The translations under genes were made by a program, and so were the position numbers. A DNA stretch of 64,000 bases from Pseudomonas fluorescens. Lineage in GTDB: Bacteria; Pseudomonadota; Gammaproteobacteria; Pseudomonadales; Pseudomonadaceae. The stretch spans positions 88,528 to 152,527 of the forward strand of contig NZ_CABVHJ010000004.1 in assembly GCF_902497745.1 (NCBI RefSeq), given 5' to 3'. Positions within the stretch are counted from its first letter, which is position 1. The number at the start of each line of letters is the position of its first letter. The notes under the pieces are model-generated. The model had not been told where the DNA came from, did no database searches, and worked only from the letters and a program-made list of their open reading frames with translations. Positions 36,958-46,187 of this stretch are shown here, one piece after another.

Positions 36958-39900
36958 AAGGCTCTTTCAACCTCTCCGAATGGGCCCTCAAGCATCAGTC
37001 ATTCGTCTGGTACCTGATGTTCGTCGCATTGCTGATGGGCGTGTTCTCGTACTTCAATCTGGGCCGCGAAGAAGACCCGTCGTTCACCATCAAAACCATG
37101 GTGATCCAGACCAAGTGGCCGGGCGCGACCCAGGAAGAAACCCTCGCGCAGGTCACCGACCGCATAGAGAAAAAACTCGAAGAGCTCGACTCCCTCGACT
37201 ACGTGAAAAGTTACACGCGCCCCGGCGAGTCGACGGTGTACGTGTACCTGCGCGACACCACCAGCGCCAAGGATATTCCGGAAATCTGGTACCAGGTGCG
37301 CAAGAAAATCGACGACATTCGCGGGCAGTTCCCTCAAGGTATTCAAGGGCCCGGGTTCAACGACGAATTCGGTGATGTGTTCGGCTCGGTCTACGCCTTC
37401 ACCGCCGACGGCCTGACCATGCGCCAGTTGCGCGATTACGTAGAACAGGCGCGGGCCGAGATCCGCAATGTACCGGGGCTGGGCAAGATCGAAATGATCG
37501 GCCAGCAGGACGAAGTGATTTATCTGAACTTCTCTACCCGCAAACTGGCGGCGTTGGGTATCGATCAGCGTCAGGTTGTGCAGAGCCTGCAATCGCAGAA
37601 CGCCGTGACCCCGGCCGGTGTGATCGAGGCCGGCCCTGAGCGGATTTCCGTGCGCACTTCCGGGCAGTTCGCCTCGGAAAAAGATCTGGCCGAGGTCAAT
37701 CTCAAACTCAATGACCGTTTCTATCGTTTGGCTGACATCGCCGACATCACTCGCGGTTACACCGATCCGGCTACCCCGGAATTCCGCTTCGACGGCAAGC
37801 CGGCCATCGGTCTGGCGATTGCCATGCAGAAGGGCGGCAACGTTCAGGAGTTCGGCAAGGCGTTGCACCAGCGCATCGATGAACTGACCGCAGACTTGCC
37901 GGTTGGCGTCGGTGTGCACACCGTGTCCGATCAGGCGGTGGTGGTGGAAGAAGCGGTCGGTGGCTTTACCAGTGCCCTGTTCGAGGCGGTGATCATCGTG
38001 CTGGTGGTCAGCTTCATCAGCCTCGGCGTGCGCGCCGGACTGGTGGTGGCGTGCTCGATTCCGCTAGTGCTGGCGATGGTCTTTGTATTCATGGAATACA
38101 GTGGCATCACCATGCAGCGGATTTCTCTCGGTGCCTTGATCATCGCCCTCGGCCTGTTGGTGGACGACGCGATGATCACCGTGGAGATGATGGTCACACG
38201 CCTGGAAATGGGCGAGAGCAAGGAGGAGGCCGCGACGTTCGCCTACACCTCGACGGCGTTCCCGATGCTCACCGGGACGCTGGTGACGGTCGCCGGTTTC
38301 GTGCCCATCGGCCTCAACGCCAGCTCCGCCGGTGAGTACACCTACACGCTGTTTGCGGTGATTGCCGTGGCAATGATTGTGTCGTGGATTGTCGCGGTGT
38401 TCTTCGCTCCGGTGATCGGCGTGCACATTCTCAGCGCCAACGTGAAACCCCATGAAGCCGAGCCGGGCCGCGTCGGGCGTGCGTTCAATGGCGGTCTGTT
38501 GTGGGCGATGCGCAATCGCTGGTGGGCGATCGGTATCACCGTGCTGCTGTTTGCCCTGTCGATTTTTTGCATGCGCTTTGTGCAGAACCAGTTCTTCCCG
38601 GCATCGGACCGCCCGGAAATTCTCGTCGACCTGAACCTGCCACAGAACGCCTCCATCGACGAAACACGCAAGGCCGTCGACAAGCTGGAAGAAACCCTCA
38701 AAGGCGACCCGGACATTGTGCGCTGGAGCACCTACATCGGTCAGGGCGCGATCCGTTTCTATCTGCCCCTCGACCAGCAATTGCAAAACCCGTACTACGC
38801 ACAACTGGTGATCGTCAGCAAAGACTTCGAAGCCCGCGAGGCACTGAGTCAGCGTCTGCGCGAGCGCTTGCACAAGGATTTCGTCGGCATCGGCAGTTAC
38901 GTCCAGGCGCTGGAAATGGGCCCGCCGGTCGGGCGGCCGATCCAGTACCGGATCAGCGGCAAGGACATCGATCAGGTGCGCAAGCACGCCATCGATCTGG
39001 CCACCGAACTGGACAAGAACCCGCACATCGGCGAGATCATTTACGACTGGAACGAGCCGGGCAAAGTCCTGCGCATCGACATCGCCCAGGACAAGGCGCG
39101 GCAGCTCGGGTTGTCCTCCGAAGACGTGGCGAACCTGATGAACAGCATCGTCAGCGGCGCGCCTCTGACCCAGGTCAACGACGACATCTACCTGATCAAT
39201 GTGGTCGGCCGGGCGGTGAATTCGGAGCGCGGTACGCCGGAAACCCTGCAGAATCTGCAGATCGTTACGCCCAATGGCACATCGATTCCGTTACTGGCGT
39301 TCGCCACTGTGCGCTATGAGCTGGAACAGCCGCTGGTGTGGCGTCGCGACCGCTTGCCGACCATCACCATCAAGGCTTCGGTGCGCGACGAGATCCAGCC
39401 GACCGATCTGGTGAAACTGCTCAAGCCGTCGATTGATGCCTTCGCGGACAAACTGCCGGTGGGCTACAAGGTCGCCACCGGCGGTACGGTCGAGGAAAGC
39501 GGCAAGGCCCAGGGGCCGATCGCCAAGGTCTTGCCGTTGATGCTGTTTTTAATGGCGACCTTTCTGATGATCCAGTTGCACAGCGTGCAGAAGATGTTCC
39601 TGGTGGCGAGTGTCGCGCCGCTGGGGCTGATCGGCGTGGTGTTGGCGCTGGTGCCGACCGGCACGCCGATGGGTTTCGTGGCGATTCTGGGGATTCTGGC
39701 GCTGATCGGCATCATCATCCGCAACTCGGTGATTCTGGTGACGCAGATCGATGAGTTCGAGAAGAAGGGCTATGCGCCGTGGGATGCAGTGGTCGAGGCG
39801 ACCGAGCATCGACGCCGGCCGATCCTGCTGACCGCAGCGGCGGCGAGCATGGGCATGATCCCCATCGCCCGCGAAGTGTTCTGGGGGCCGATGGCCTACG

Positions 39901-40007
39901 CGATGATTGGCGGGATCGTGGTGGCGACGTTGCTGACGTTGTTGTTCCTGCCGGCGCTGTATGTGGCCTGGTACAAGATTCGCGAGCCGCAAAAGGATGC
40001 CGCTTAA
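36954..40007 (+). CDS. triC: RND efflux transporter TriC
   Basis: A 1017-residue RND pump with the usual 12 membrane segments and two large periplasmic loops (about 35-330 and 560-865). TM4 carries the proton-relay Asp residues in LGLLVDDAMITVEMM (near residue 400-414), and TM10-11 show GIIIRNSVILVTQIDEFEKKG. The size matches P. aeruginosa TriC. It exports drugs and detergents from the periplasm and inner leaflet using proton motive force. A REP pair follows. Confidence 0.92.
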   Translation: MKGSFNLSEWALKHQSFVWYLMFVALLMGVFSYFNLGREEDPSFTIKTMVIQTKWPGATQEETLAQVTDRIEKKLEELDSLDYVKSYTRPGESTVYVYLRDTTSAKDIPEIWYQVRKKIDDIRGQFPQGIQGPGFNDEFGDVFGSVYAFTADGLTMRQLRDYVEQARAEIRNVPGLGKIEMIGQQDEVIYLNFSTRKLAALGIDQRQVVQSLQSQNAVTPAGVIEAGPERISVRTSGQFASEKDLAEVNLKLNDRFYRLADIADITRGYTDPATPEFRFDGKPAIGLAIAMQKGGNVQEFGKALHQRIDELTADLPVGVGVHTVSDQAVVVEEAVGGFTSALFEAVIIVLVVSFISLGVRAGLVVACSIPLVLAMVFVFMEYSGITMQRISLGALIIALGLLVDDAMITVEMMVTRLEMGESKEEAATFAYTSTAFPMLTGTLVTVAGFVPIGLNASSAGEYTYTLFAVIAVAMIVSWIVAVFFAPVIGVHILSANVKPHEAEPGRVGRAFNGGLLWAMRNRWWAIGITVLLFALSIFCMRFVQNQFFPASDRPEILVDLNLPQNASIDETRKAVDKLEETLKGDPDIVRWSTYIGQGAIRFYLPLDQQLQNPYYAQLVIVSKDFEAREALSQRLRERLHKDFVGIGSYVQALEMGPPVGRPIQYRISGKDIDQVRKHAIDLATELDKNPHIGEIIYDWNEPGKVLRIDIAQDKARQLGLSSEDVANLMNSIVSGAPLTQVNDDIYLINVVGRAVNSERGTPETLQNLQIVTPNGTSIPLLAFATVRYELEQPLVWRRDRLPTITIKASVRDEIQPTDLVKLLKPSIDAFADKLPVGYKVATGGTVEESGKAQGPIAKVLPLMLFLMATFLMIQLHSVQKMFLVASVAPLGLIGVVLALVPTGTPMGFVAILGILALIGIIIRNSVILVTQIDEFEKKGYAPWDAVVEATEHRRRPILLTAAAASMGMIPIAREVFWGPMAYAMIGGIVVATLLTLLFLPALYVAWYKIREPQKDAA

Positions 40008-40028
40008 AAGCGAGTGCTGCGCACTCTA

Positions 40029-40110
40029 TTCGCGAGCAGGCTCGCTCCCACAGTTGACCGAGTTGTCCAGGCGGACGCGGTCAACATGTGGGAGCGAGCC
40101 TGCTCGCGAA
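40029..40110. repeat. Inverted REP pair
   Basis: GCGAGCAGGCTCGCTCCCAC and its complement lie between the convergent triC and methyltransferase ends. Confidence 0.92.
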
Positions 40111-40124
40111 GGCGTCAGAACTGG

Positions 40125-40754
40125 CTATGCAGATTTACGCCAGACACTCGCCAACCAGGGCTGCTGCTCACGCGGCAGGCCCGCCGGGCGGTAGTAATGC
40201 TCAAGTTCGACAAACCCCGCGTCCGTCAGCAACCCTTGCCACGCCGCCAGATCGTGATACGAGCCATACCGCGGCCCGTTCCAGCCCTCACGATTATCCC
40301 CACGTGGATTGGAGCTGAACAACACTCCACCGGGTTTCAACGCGCCGTGCAATTGCTTCAATACCCGTGGCAATTCCTGCAACGGCACATGAAACAGCAC
40401 CGCATTGGCGAAGATCCCGTCGAAACGTTCGGCCGGCAGATCCAGCTTCAGAAAGTCCTGCTGCAACACTTCACAGCCACTGTCCTCGCGGGCCATTCGC
40501 GCAAACTCCTGCGAACCATCCAGCCCGACGGCGATGTGACCCATGCGCGTAAAAGTCTGCAAATCCCGCCCCGGCCCGCAGCCGAAATCCAGAATCGTGA
40601 ACGGCGCCGTGCCTTGAATATGCCGCAGCAACGCATCGATGTTCTGGCTGACATCGTGGTCGCGGGTGCCTTCACGGAAGTCTTCAGCCACCGAGTTGTA
40701 GTGGCCGAGGGTGGTGGCGGTGATCTGTTCGAGATCGTTGGGGGTCTGCTTCAT
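40125..40754 (-). CDS. Class I SAM-dependent methyltransferase
   Basis: 209 residues. Motif I is ILDFGCGPGRD (about 54-64) with the acidic residue VGLDGS at strand 2, and DGIFANAVLFHVP is the post-motif. This is a generic class I methyltransferase; the substrate cannot be inferred. It stands alone between two REP pairs. Confidence 0.85.
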   Translation of the reverse strand: MKQTPNDLEQITATTLGHYNSVAEDFREGTRDHDVSQNIDALLRHIQGTAPFTILDFGCGPGRDLQTFTRMGHIAVGLDGSQEFARMAREDSGCEVLQQDFLKLDLPAERFDGIFANAVLFHVPLQELPRVLKQLHGALKPGGVLFSSNPRGDNREGWNGPRYGSYHDLAAWQGLLTDAGFVELEHYYRPAGLPREQQPWLASVWRKSA

Positions 40755-40823
40755 GGTGGGGATACGCGGGCAATTGGGGTTTGCCGAATATACGCCATCG
40801 GGTCTGGGGCTGCTGCGCAGCCA

Positions 40824-40887
40824 TTCGCGAGCAGGCTCGCTCCCACAGGGGAACGCATTCCAAATGTGGGAGCGAGCCTGCTCGCGA
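40824..40887. repeat. Inverted REP pair
   Basis: Facing arms of the GTGGGAGCGAGC type lie between metI and the upstream end of the methyltransferase gene. Confidence 0.92.
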
Positions 40888-40923
40888 TAGCGGTTTCAAA
40901 GGCGCCGAATAAACCTGCCGAAA

Positions 40924-41568
40924 TCAGCGCTTGTTGAGGCCCCGCGCCAACCGATCCCCACCCAACTGAATCACCGCCACCAACGCCACCAGCAACACAA
41001 TCACCGTCAACATGATCTGGCTGTCAAAGCGCTGATACCCGTAGCGATAGGCGATATCCCCCAACCCGCCCGCTCCAATCGCCCCGGCCATCGCCGAAGA
41101 GTTGATCATCGTCACCAGCGTAATCGTGAAACCGCCGACAATCCCCGGCAGCGCCTCCGGTAGCAACACATGCCAGACAATGTGCCAGCGCCGGCAACCC
41201 ATCGCCTGCGCCGCCTCGATCAAACCGTGATCAACCTCGCGCAAACTCACTTCAGCAATCCGCGCAAAAAACGGCGTCGCCGCAATCGTCAGCGGCACAA
41301 CCGCAGCCCAGACACCGTACGTGGTGCCGACAATCAAGCGGGTAAACGGAATCAGCGCGACCATCAGAATCAGAAACGGGATCGAGCGAAACAGGTTCAC
41401 GAACGCGCCCAAGGCACGGTTCAGCACCGGCGCTTCGTAGATCCCGCCCTTGTCGCTGGTGACCAGAATCACCGCCATGGGAATCCCCACCAGCAACGCG
41501 ATCAGTGACGACACGCCGACCATCAGGAACGTGTCGATAAAGCCCTGCAACAAGCGATCAAACCACAT
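40924..41568 (-). CDS. metI: Methionine ABC transporter permease MetI
   Basis: A 214-residue permease with five hydrophobic segments. The EAA-type loop [20 protein letters not shown] (about 131-150) and [18 protein letters not shown] near the end are characteristic of MetI. I chose MWFDRLLQ (41568) because it overlaps metN by 11 bases and matches MetI starts; the longer frame is out of context. It is last in the metQ-metN-metI unit. Confidence 0.92.
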   Translation of the reverse strand: MWFDRLLQGFIDTFLMVGVSSLIALLVGIPMAVILVTSDKGGIYEAPVLNRALGAFVNLFRSIPFLILMVALIPFTRLIVGTTYGVWAAVVPLTIAATPFFARIAEVSLREVDHGLIEAAQAMGCRRWHIVWHVLLPEALPGIVGGFTITLVTMINSSAMAGAIGAGGLGDIAYRYGYQRFDSQIMLTVIVLLVALVAVIQLGGDRLARGLNKR

Positions 41569-42679
41569 AACCCAATACCTCCACGCGTTGCGCCCACGGT
41601 GCAGCGCGCTCGCGCAATTGTTCGGCGCTGAACGCTGAGCCGCTGACGGCCAATAACAGTTGCCCCAGCGCATGCCCCTGAATCCGTTCGACGCCGCCCT
41701 GAAGCAACTTTACCCGACCACCGAGTGCAGCAAACAATGCCGCCAGATCCGGCTCATCACTGGCGCTGCCGGTGAACTGCAAGCGCAGCACCACAGCGGC
41801 GTTGGAGGAGGGCGGCTGCGTCTGCAAACGGCTCTGCAATTCTTCTGGCAGCGCGTGTTGCAGCGGCGCGAGCAAGGTCTGGCTGACTTCATGCTGCGGA
41901 TTGCCGAACACTTCCCAGACTGGGCCTTGCTCGACCACCCGCCCGTGCTCAAGCACGACAACGCGATCGCAGATTTCGCGGATTACGGCCATCTCATGCG
42001 TGATCAGAACGATAGTCAGACCCAGGCGTTTATTGATTTCGCGCAGCAGGCCGAGGATCGACTGGGTGGTCTCCGGGTCGAGCGCCGAAGTGGCTTCGTC
42101 GCAGAGCAAGATATCCGGGTCATGCACCAGCGCGCGGGCGATGCCGACGCGCTGTTTCTGCCCACCGGAAAGTTGCGCCGGATAGGCTTTGTGCTTTTCT
42201 TGCAGGCCGACCAGTTCGAGCAGTTCGCGCACCTTTTTTTCGCGTTGTTCTTTCGGCACCCCCGCGACTTTCAGCGGCAGTTCAACGTTCTGCCAAACGG
42301 TCTTGGCCGACATCAGATTGAAATGCTGAAAGATCATGCCGATACGACGACGCAGGGCGACCAGCCGGTCTTCATCGAAACCGCCGATGTCGACCTGATC
42401 GATCAGCACGCGCCCGGAAGTCGGCTGTTCCAGACGATTGATCGTACGGATCAGCGATGACTTGCCAGCGCCGCTGCGGCCGATGATGCCGAACACTTCA
42501 CCGCGCTGAATCGCCAGATCGATGCCCTGCAAAGCCGCGACCGGGCCTTGTCGACCGTTGTAGGTTTTACCCAGGCCGATGAAACGCACGTGGGCGCGAT
42601 TCAACTCAGGGTGAAGTTCGGTTTTTTCAGCATTGTGTGGCTCTGGAGTTTCCAGTCGCCGTTGGATCGCGGCCGTCAT
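41558..42679 (-). CDS. metN: Methionine ABC transporter ATP-binding protein MetN
   Basis: A 373-residue ATPase. Walker A is GRSGAGKSS (about 67-75), the signature is LSGGQKQR and Walker B is [14 protein letters not shown]. The C-terminal extension (about 285-373) is the NIL/ACT-like domain that lets methionine inhibit transport. The ATG at 42679 was chosen over an upstream TTG. Relative to other MetN proteins it carries about 30 extra N-terminal residues ([13 protein letters not shown] onward). Confidence 0.93.
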   Translation of the reverse strand: MTAAIQRRLETPEPHNAEKTELHPELNRAHVRFIGLGKTYNGRQGPVAALQGIDLAIQRGEVFGIIGRSGAGKSSLIRTINRLEQPTSGRVLIDQVDIGGFDEDRLVALRRRIGMIFQHFNLMSAKTVWQNVELPLKVAGVPKEQREKKVRELLELVGLQEKHKAYPAQLSGGQKQRVGIARALVHDPDILLCDEATSALDPETTQSILGLLREINKRLGLTIVLITHEMAVIREICDRVVVLEHGRVVEQGPVWEVFGNPQHEVSQTLLAPLQHALPEELQSRLQTQPPSSNAAVVLRLQFTGSASDEPDLAALFAALGGRVKLLQGGVERIQGHALGQLLLAVSGSAFSAEQLRERAAPWAQRVEVLGYVV

Positions 42680-42681
42680 GC

Positions 42682-43491
42682 TCAGCTTTCCCAACCGGCC
42701 TGATACAGCTTGCCGTGGGCCTTATCGAGTGCCGCGCGAACGGCGGGCGAGTGCTGGTAGATGTCGACGAATTTGATCAGCCGTGGGTCGGTTTTGCTCT
42801 TCGGCTGGATGACGAACTGGATCACGTATTCCTTGTGGTCGAGACCGTCGAACAGCAGCGCCGAACCGGCATCGAAGGTCTTCGCCAGACGGATGTAGGC
42901 CGGGTAGCCCTGGACCAGGTCAGCGTCGTCATAGGCGCGTACCAGTTGCACGGCTTCCACCTGGAGGATTTTGATCTTCTTCGGATTGGCGACGATGTCA
43001 TCTTCGGTGGCTTTGTAGCCAACGCCCGGCTTCAGCGTGATCAACCCGGCCTTGGCCAGCAGTTGCAGACCGCGACCGCTGTTGATCGGATCGTTGGCGA
43101 TAGCCACGCTGGCGCCCTCGGGCAGCTCATCGAAGCTTTTGTATTTTTTCGAGTAGAGACCGACGTTGTTGATGATCCCCGGCGCGAATGGCACCAGATC
43201 AAAACCCGACGCGGCTTTGGCGTTTTCGAGGAACGGAATGTGCTGGAAGTAGTTCACGTCGATGTCGCCAGCGGCAAGGCTGACGTTCGGTGCGATCCAG
43301 TCAGTGAACTCCACCAGTTCGACTTTCAGGCCTTGTTTGGAGGCTTCTTCGACAGCGGCTTCCAGCGGGATGGCGAAGGCGGCTGTTGTGCCGATTTTCA
43401 ACGGTGCGTCAGCGGCGAAAACGGCCGAGCTGAACAGACCGAGGGCCAGGGCCAGTGCTTTGACTGGGTGGGACAGGGTTTTCTGGGTCAT
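42682..43491 (-). CDS. metQ: Methionine-binding protein MetQ
   Basis: A 269-residue NlpA-family binding protein. The signal peptide ends SAVFA|ADAP, without a lipobox. Family marks are [35 protein letters not shown] and [19 protein letters not shown]. It is followed by metN after 2 bases. The first part of the open frame (from 43581) is REP-derived and was excluded. Confidence 0.93.
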   Translation of the reverse strand: MTQKTLSHPVKALALALGLFSSAVFAADAPLKIGTTAAFAIPLEAAVEEASKQGLKVELVEFTDWIAPNVSLAAGDIDVNYFQHIPFLENAKAASGFDLVPFAPGIINNVGLYSKKYKSFDELPEGASVAIANDPINSGRGLQLLAKAGLITLKPGVGYKATEDDIVANPKKIKILQVEAVQLVRAYDDADLVQGYPAYIRLAKTFDAGSALLFDGLDHKEYVIQFVIQPKSKTDPRLIKFVDIYQHSPAVRAALDKAHGKLYQAGWES

Positions 43492-43541
43492 GATGAGTTT
43501 TCCAGTCAGTGCATAAGATTTGTGGTGTCTGGTCGGGCCTC

Positions 43542-43606
43542 TTCGCGAGCAAGCTCGCTCCCACAGGGAAATGCATTCCAAATGTGGGAGCGAGCTTGCT
43601 CGCGAA
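43542..43606. repeat. Inverted REP pair inside the sfnB-metQ operon
   Basis: A REP pair lies between the monooxygenase stop and metQ, both on the minus strand. It may separate or stabilise parts of a polycistronic message. Confidence 0.92.
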
Positions 43607-43610
43607 GCTT

Positions 43611-44969
43611 TTAATGCCGGTACGAAGAGCCGGTGTGTTGCACGGGCAAGTGCGCCTCACCGTGAAACAGCTTCTCGCGCAAGCTGCCGCTGTCGTACGC
43701 AGTTTTGTACGACCCCCGCCGCTGTAACTCAGGAATCACCAGCTCAATGAAATCGACGTAACTTTCCGGCGTAACAATCCGGGTCAGGTTGAAACCATCG
43801 AGGCCGGTCTCGGCGATCCACGATTCCAGCTCGTCCGCGACTTGCTCAGGCGAGCCGACCACGGTGATGTAGCGACCACCGAGGGCGTGCTGGTCGAGCA
43901 ATTTGCGTCGGGTCCAGTCGTTGTTCTGCAGGTTCTTTGTGGCCGACTGAATCGCATTGCTCTTCACGTACTGGATCGGTTCGTCGATCTCGTACCGGGA
44001 AAAGTCGATGCCGGTGGACGCGGAAAAATGCGCCACGCCCGCTTCAGCGCTGGCGTAGCTCAGATACTCAGCGTGCTTGGCCCATGCAGCCTCTTCGGTC
44101 GCGCCGACAATCACGTTCAGGCCCATGAACACCTTGATGTCCTCAGGGTTACGCCCCGCTTCAACCGCGCTGGCGCGGACCTTGTCGACTTGAGCTTTGG
44201 TCGACGGCTTGTTCTGGCCGCTGATGAACACACATTCGGCATGACGCCCGGCGAAGAGCAAACCGCGATCGGAACTGCCGGCCTGAAACAGCACTGGCGT
44301 GCGTTGTGGCGAAGGCTCGCAGAGGTGATAACCCTCGACCTGATAGAACTCGCCTTTGTGCTCGACCTTGTGCACTTTCTCCGGCTGCGCATAGATGCGC
44401 TGTTCGCGATCATTGAGCACCGCGCCGTTTTCCCAACTGCCTTCCCAGAGCTTGTAGAGCACTTCCAGATACTCGTCGGCCTGATCGTAGCGACGGTCGT
44501 GTTCGACTTGTTCGCGCAGGCCCATGGCTTTGGCGGCGCTGTCGAGGTAGCCGGTGACGATGTTCCAGCCCACGCGACCGCGACTCAAATGATCGAGCGT
44601 CGACATGCGCCGGGCGAACAGATAGGGCGGCTCGTAAGTGAGGTTGGCGGTGAGGCCGAAGCCGAGGTTTTTGGTCACGGCGGCCATGGCTGAAACCAGC
44701 AGCAATGGATCGTTGACCGGCAACTGGATCGACTCTTTCAGCGGAACATCGACGGAATTCTGATAGACGTCGTACACACCAACGATGTCGGCGATGAACA
44801 AGCCGTCAAACAAACCGCGCTCCAGCAATTGCGCCAGTTCGGTCCAGTATTCAATGGTGTTGTAACGCGTCGAGGTGTCGCGCGGGTGCGTCCACAGACC
44901 ATGGTTGATGTGGCCAATGCAGTTCATGTTGAACGCGTTGAGCAGGATCTTCTTTTTTGCGGCGCTCAT
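43611..44969 (-). CDS. FMN-dependent monooxygenase, NtaA/SnaA/DszA family
   Basis: A 452-residue bacterial-luciferase-like monooxygenase. Early motifs are FNMNCIGHINHGLWTHPRDT and GLFDGLFIADIVGVYDVYQN; then STLDHLSRGRVGWNIVTGY (about 120-138) and VLFQAGSSDRGLLFAGRHAE, all typical of the NtaA/DszA group. It uses FMNH2 plus O2, so it depends on a separate flavin reductase. Its start overlaps the stop of the SfnB-like gene (ATGA). It is probably a C-S bond cleaving enzyme for sulfur supply; the substrate is unknown. Confidence 0.88.
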   Translation of the reverse strand: MSAAKKKILLNAFNMNCIGHINHGLWTHPRDTSTRYNTIEYWTELAQLLERGLFDGLFIADIVGVYDVYQNSVDVPLKESIQLPVNDPLLLVSAMAAVTKNLGFGLTANLTYEPPYLFARRMSTLDHLSRGRVGWNIVTGYLDSAAKAMGLREQVEHDRRYDQADEYLEVLYKLWEGSWENGAVLNDREQRIYAQPEKVHKVEHKGEFYQVEGYHLCEPSPQRTPVLFQAGSSDRGLLFAGRHAECVFISGQNKPSTKAQVDKVRASAVEAGRNPEDIKVFMGLNVIVGATEEAAWAKHAEYLSYASAEAGVAHFSASTGIDFSRYEIDEPIQYVKSNAIQSATKNLQNNDWTRRKLLDQHALGGRYITVVGSPEQVADELESWIAETGLDGFNLTRIVTPESYVDFIELVIPELQRRGSYKTAYDSGSLREKLFHGEAHLPVQHTGSSYRH

Positions 44970-46162
44970 CAGATCGTCCCTCGCAACGGAGGGTTTTCAT
45001 CGTTGAGGTAGTAGTTGCCCACCGCGTGATATTTCCAGCGCACCGGATCGTGCAGGGTGTGCACGCGGGCGTTGCGCCAGTGGCGGTCGAGGCCGTGTTC
45101 GATCAGGGTCGCCTGGCTGCCGGCCAGCTCGAACAACGTGCTGCCGGCGGCCAAAGAGATTTCAGTGCTGATCGCCCGTGCTTCGGCAACGGCAATCGAC
45201 GCGGCGGCAACGGTATCGGCGTTGGTCTCGGCTTGTGCGGCATCGAGGACTTCACCGGCACGTTCTAACAGGGCTTCGGTGGCGTGCAGGCGAATGCTCA
45301 GGTGACCAAAACTCTTCAACGTCAGCGGATCTTCGGTAGCTTTGTCGTTACCGGAATCGATCCACGGGCGCGTCTTGCTGCGCACAAAATGCAGCGCATC
45401 CTCGTAAGCAGCCCGGGCGATACCGGTGTCGATGGCGGCGTGAAGGATCTGCGCCAGCGGGCCAACGGTAGTCGGACGTTCAAATGCACTCTGGAAGGGG
45501 ATGACGTCTTCGGCGGCGACATACACATCTTCGAACACCACCGAACCGCTGCCGGTGGTGCGCTGACCGAAGCCGCTCCAGTCGTCGATCACCGTCAGGC
45601 CTTTGCTGTCGCGCGGGACGAAGGCCAATTGCTGTACGCCGTTTTCATCCACCACAGAGGTTGGAATGCGCTGCGCGTAAATCGCGCCGGTCGCATAGAA
45701 CTTGCGGCCGTTGATGCGATAGCCGTCACCGTCGCGTTTGAGGCTGGTAACGCGGTCGTGAGCGGTTTTGGTGCCCAGTTCTGCCAAAGCATTACCGAAG
45801 CGTTGGCCGGCCAGCACCTCGGCGTACAGCCGTTGTTTTTGCGCATGGCTGCCGTTTACGCGCAGCACTTCCAATGCATAAAAATGATTTTGCGGAATCT
45901 GTCCGAGCGAGCCGTCGGCCTGGGCGATCAAGGCGATGACTTTGGCCAACGTCACATTGGACACGCCAGCGCCGCCGTACTCCTTCGGTACGCTGATGCC
46001 CCACAAACCGGAGCGGGAAAACACCTCGAGTTCCGCCAGCGGCAGGCGACGTTCACGGTCGCGCAGAGCGCTGTCGCGTTTGAAATCTTCGGCCAGGTCG
46101 CTGGCGACGATCAGGGCTTGCTCATCGCTGGTAATGACCGCGACGTGATGGGAAAGCGTCAT
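44969..46162 (-). CDS. SfnB-family oxidoreductase (acyl-CoA dehydrogenase fold), copy 1
   Basis: A 397-residue flavoprotein of the acyl-CoA dehydrogenase fold. It has ELEVFSRSGLWGISVPKEYG (about 46-65), the helical bundle with AGSTLFELAGSQATLIEHGL and the terminal DRHWRNARVHTLHDPVRWKY characteristic of SfnB/DszC-like monooxygenases. It lacks the usual acyl-CoA dehydrogenase Glu base pattern as far as I can tell. It would use reduced flavin to oxidise a sulfur compound. I chose MTLSHHV at 46162; the upstream extension is out of character. Confidence 0.85.
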   Translation of the reverse strand: MTLSHHVAVITSDEQALIVASDLAEDFKRDSALRDRERRLPLAELEVFSRSGLWGISVPKEYGGAGVSNVTLAKVIALIAQADGSLGQIPQNHFYALEVLRVNGSHAQKQRLYAEVLAGQRFGNALAELGTKTAHDRVTSLKRDGDGYRINGRKFYATGAIYAQRIPTSVVDENGVQQLAFVPRDSKGLTVIDDWSGFGQRTTGSGSVVFEDVYVAAEDVIPFQSAFERPTTVGPLAQILHAAIDTGIARAAYEDALHFVRSKTRPWIDSGNDKATEDPLTLKSFGHLSIRLHATEALLERAGEVLDAAQAETNADTVAAASIAVAEARAISTEISLAAGSTLFELAGSQATLIEHGLDRHWRNARVHTLHDPVRWKYHAVGNYYLNDENPPLRGTI

Positions 46163-46187
46163 GTTTTTCTCCAGATGTCTGGTCGTC

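Noticed and set aside
40125..40754. Reading the methyltransferase as part of the triABC system
   Set aside because: It is convergent with triC and separated by a REP pair, with no functional link visible.
43492..43610. SAM or other riboswitch upstream of metQ
   Set aside because: The interval is filled by a REP pair and shows no SAM-box-like structure.
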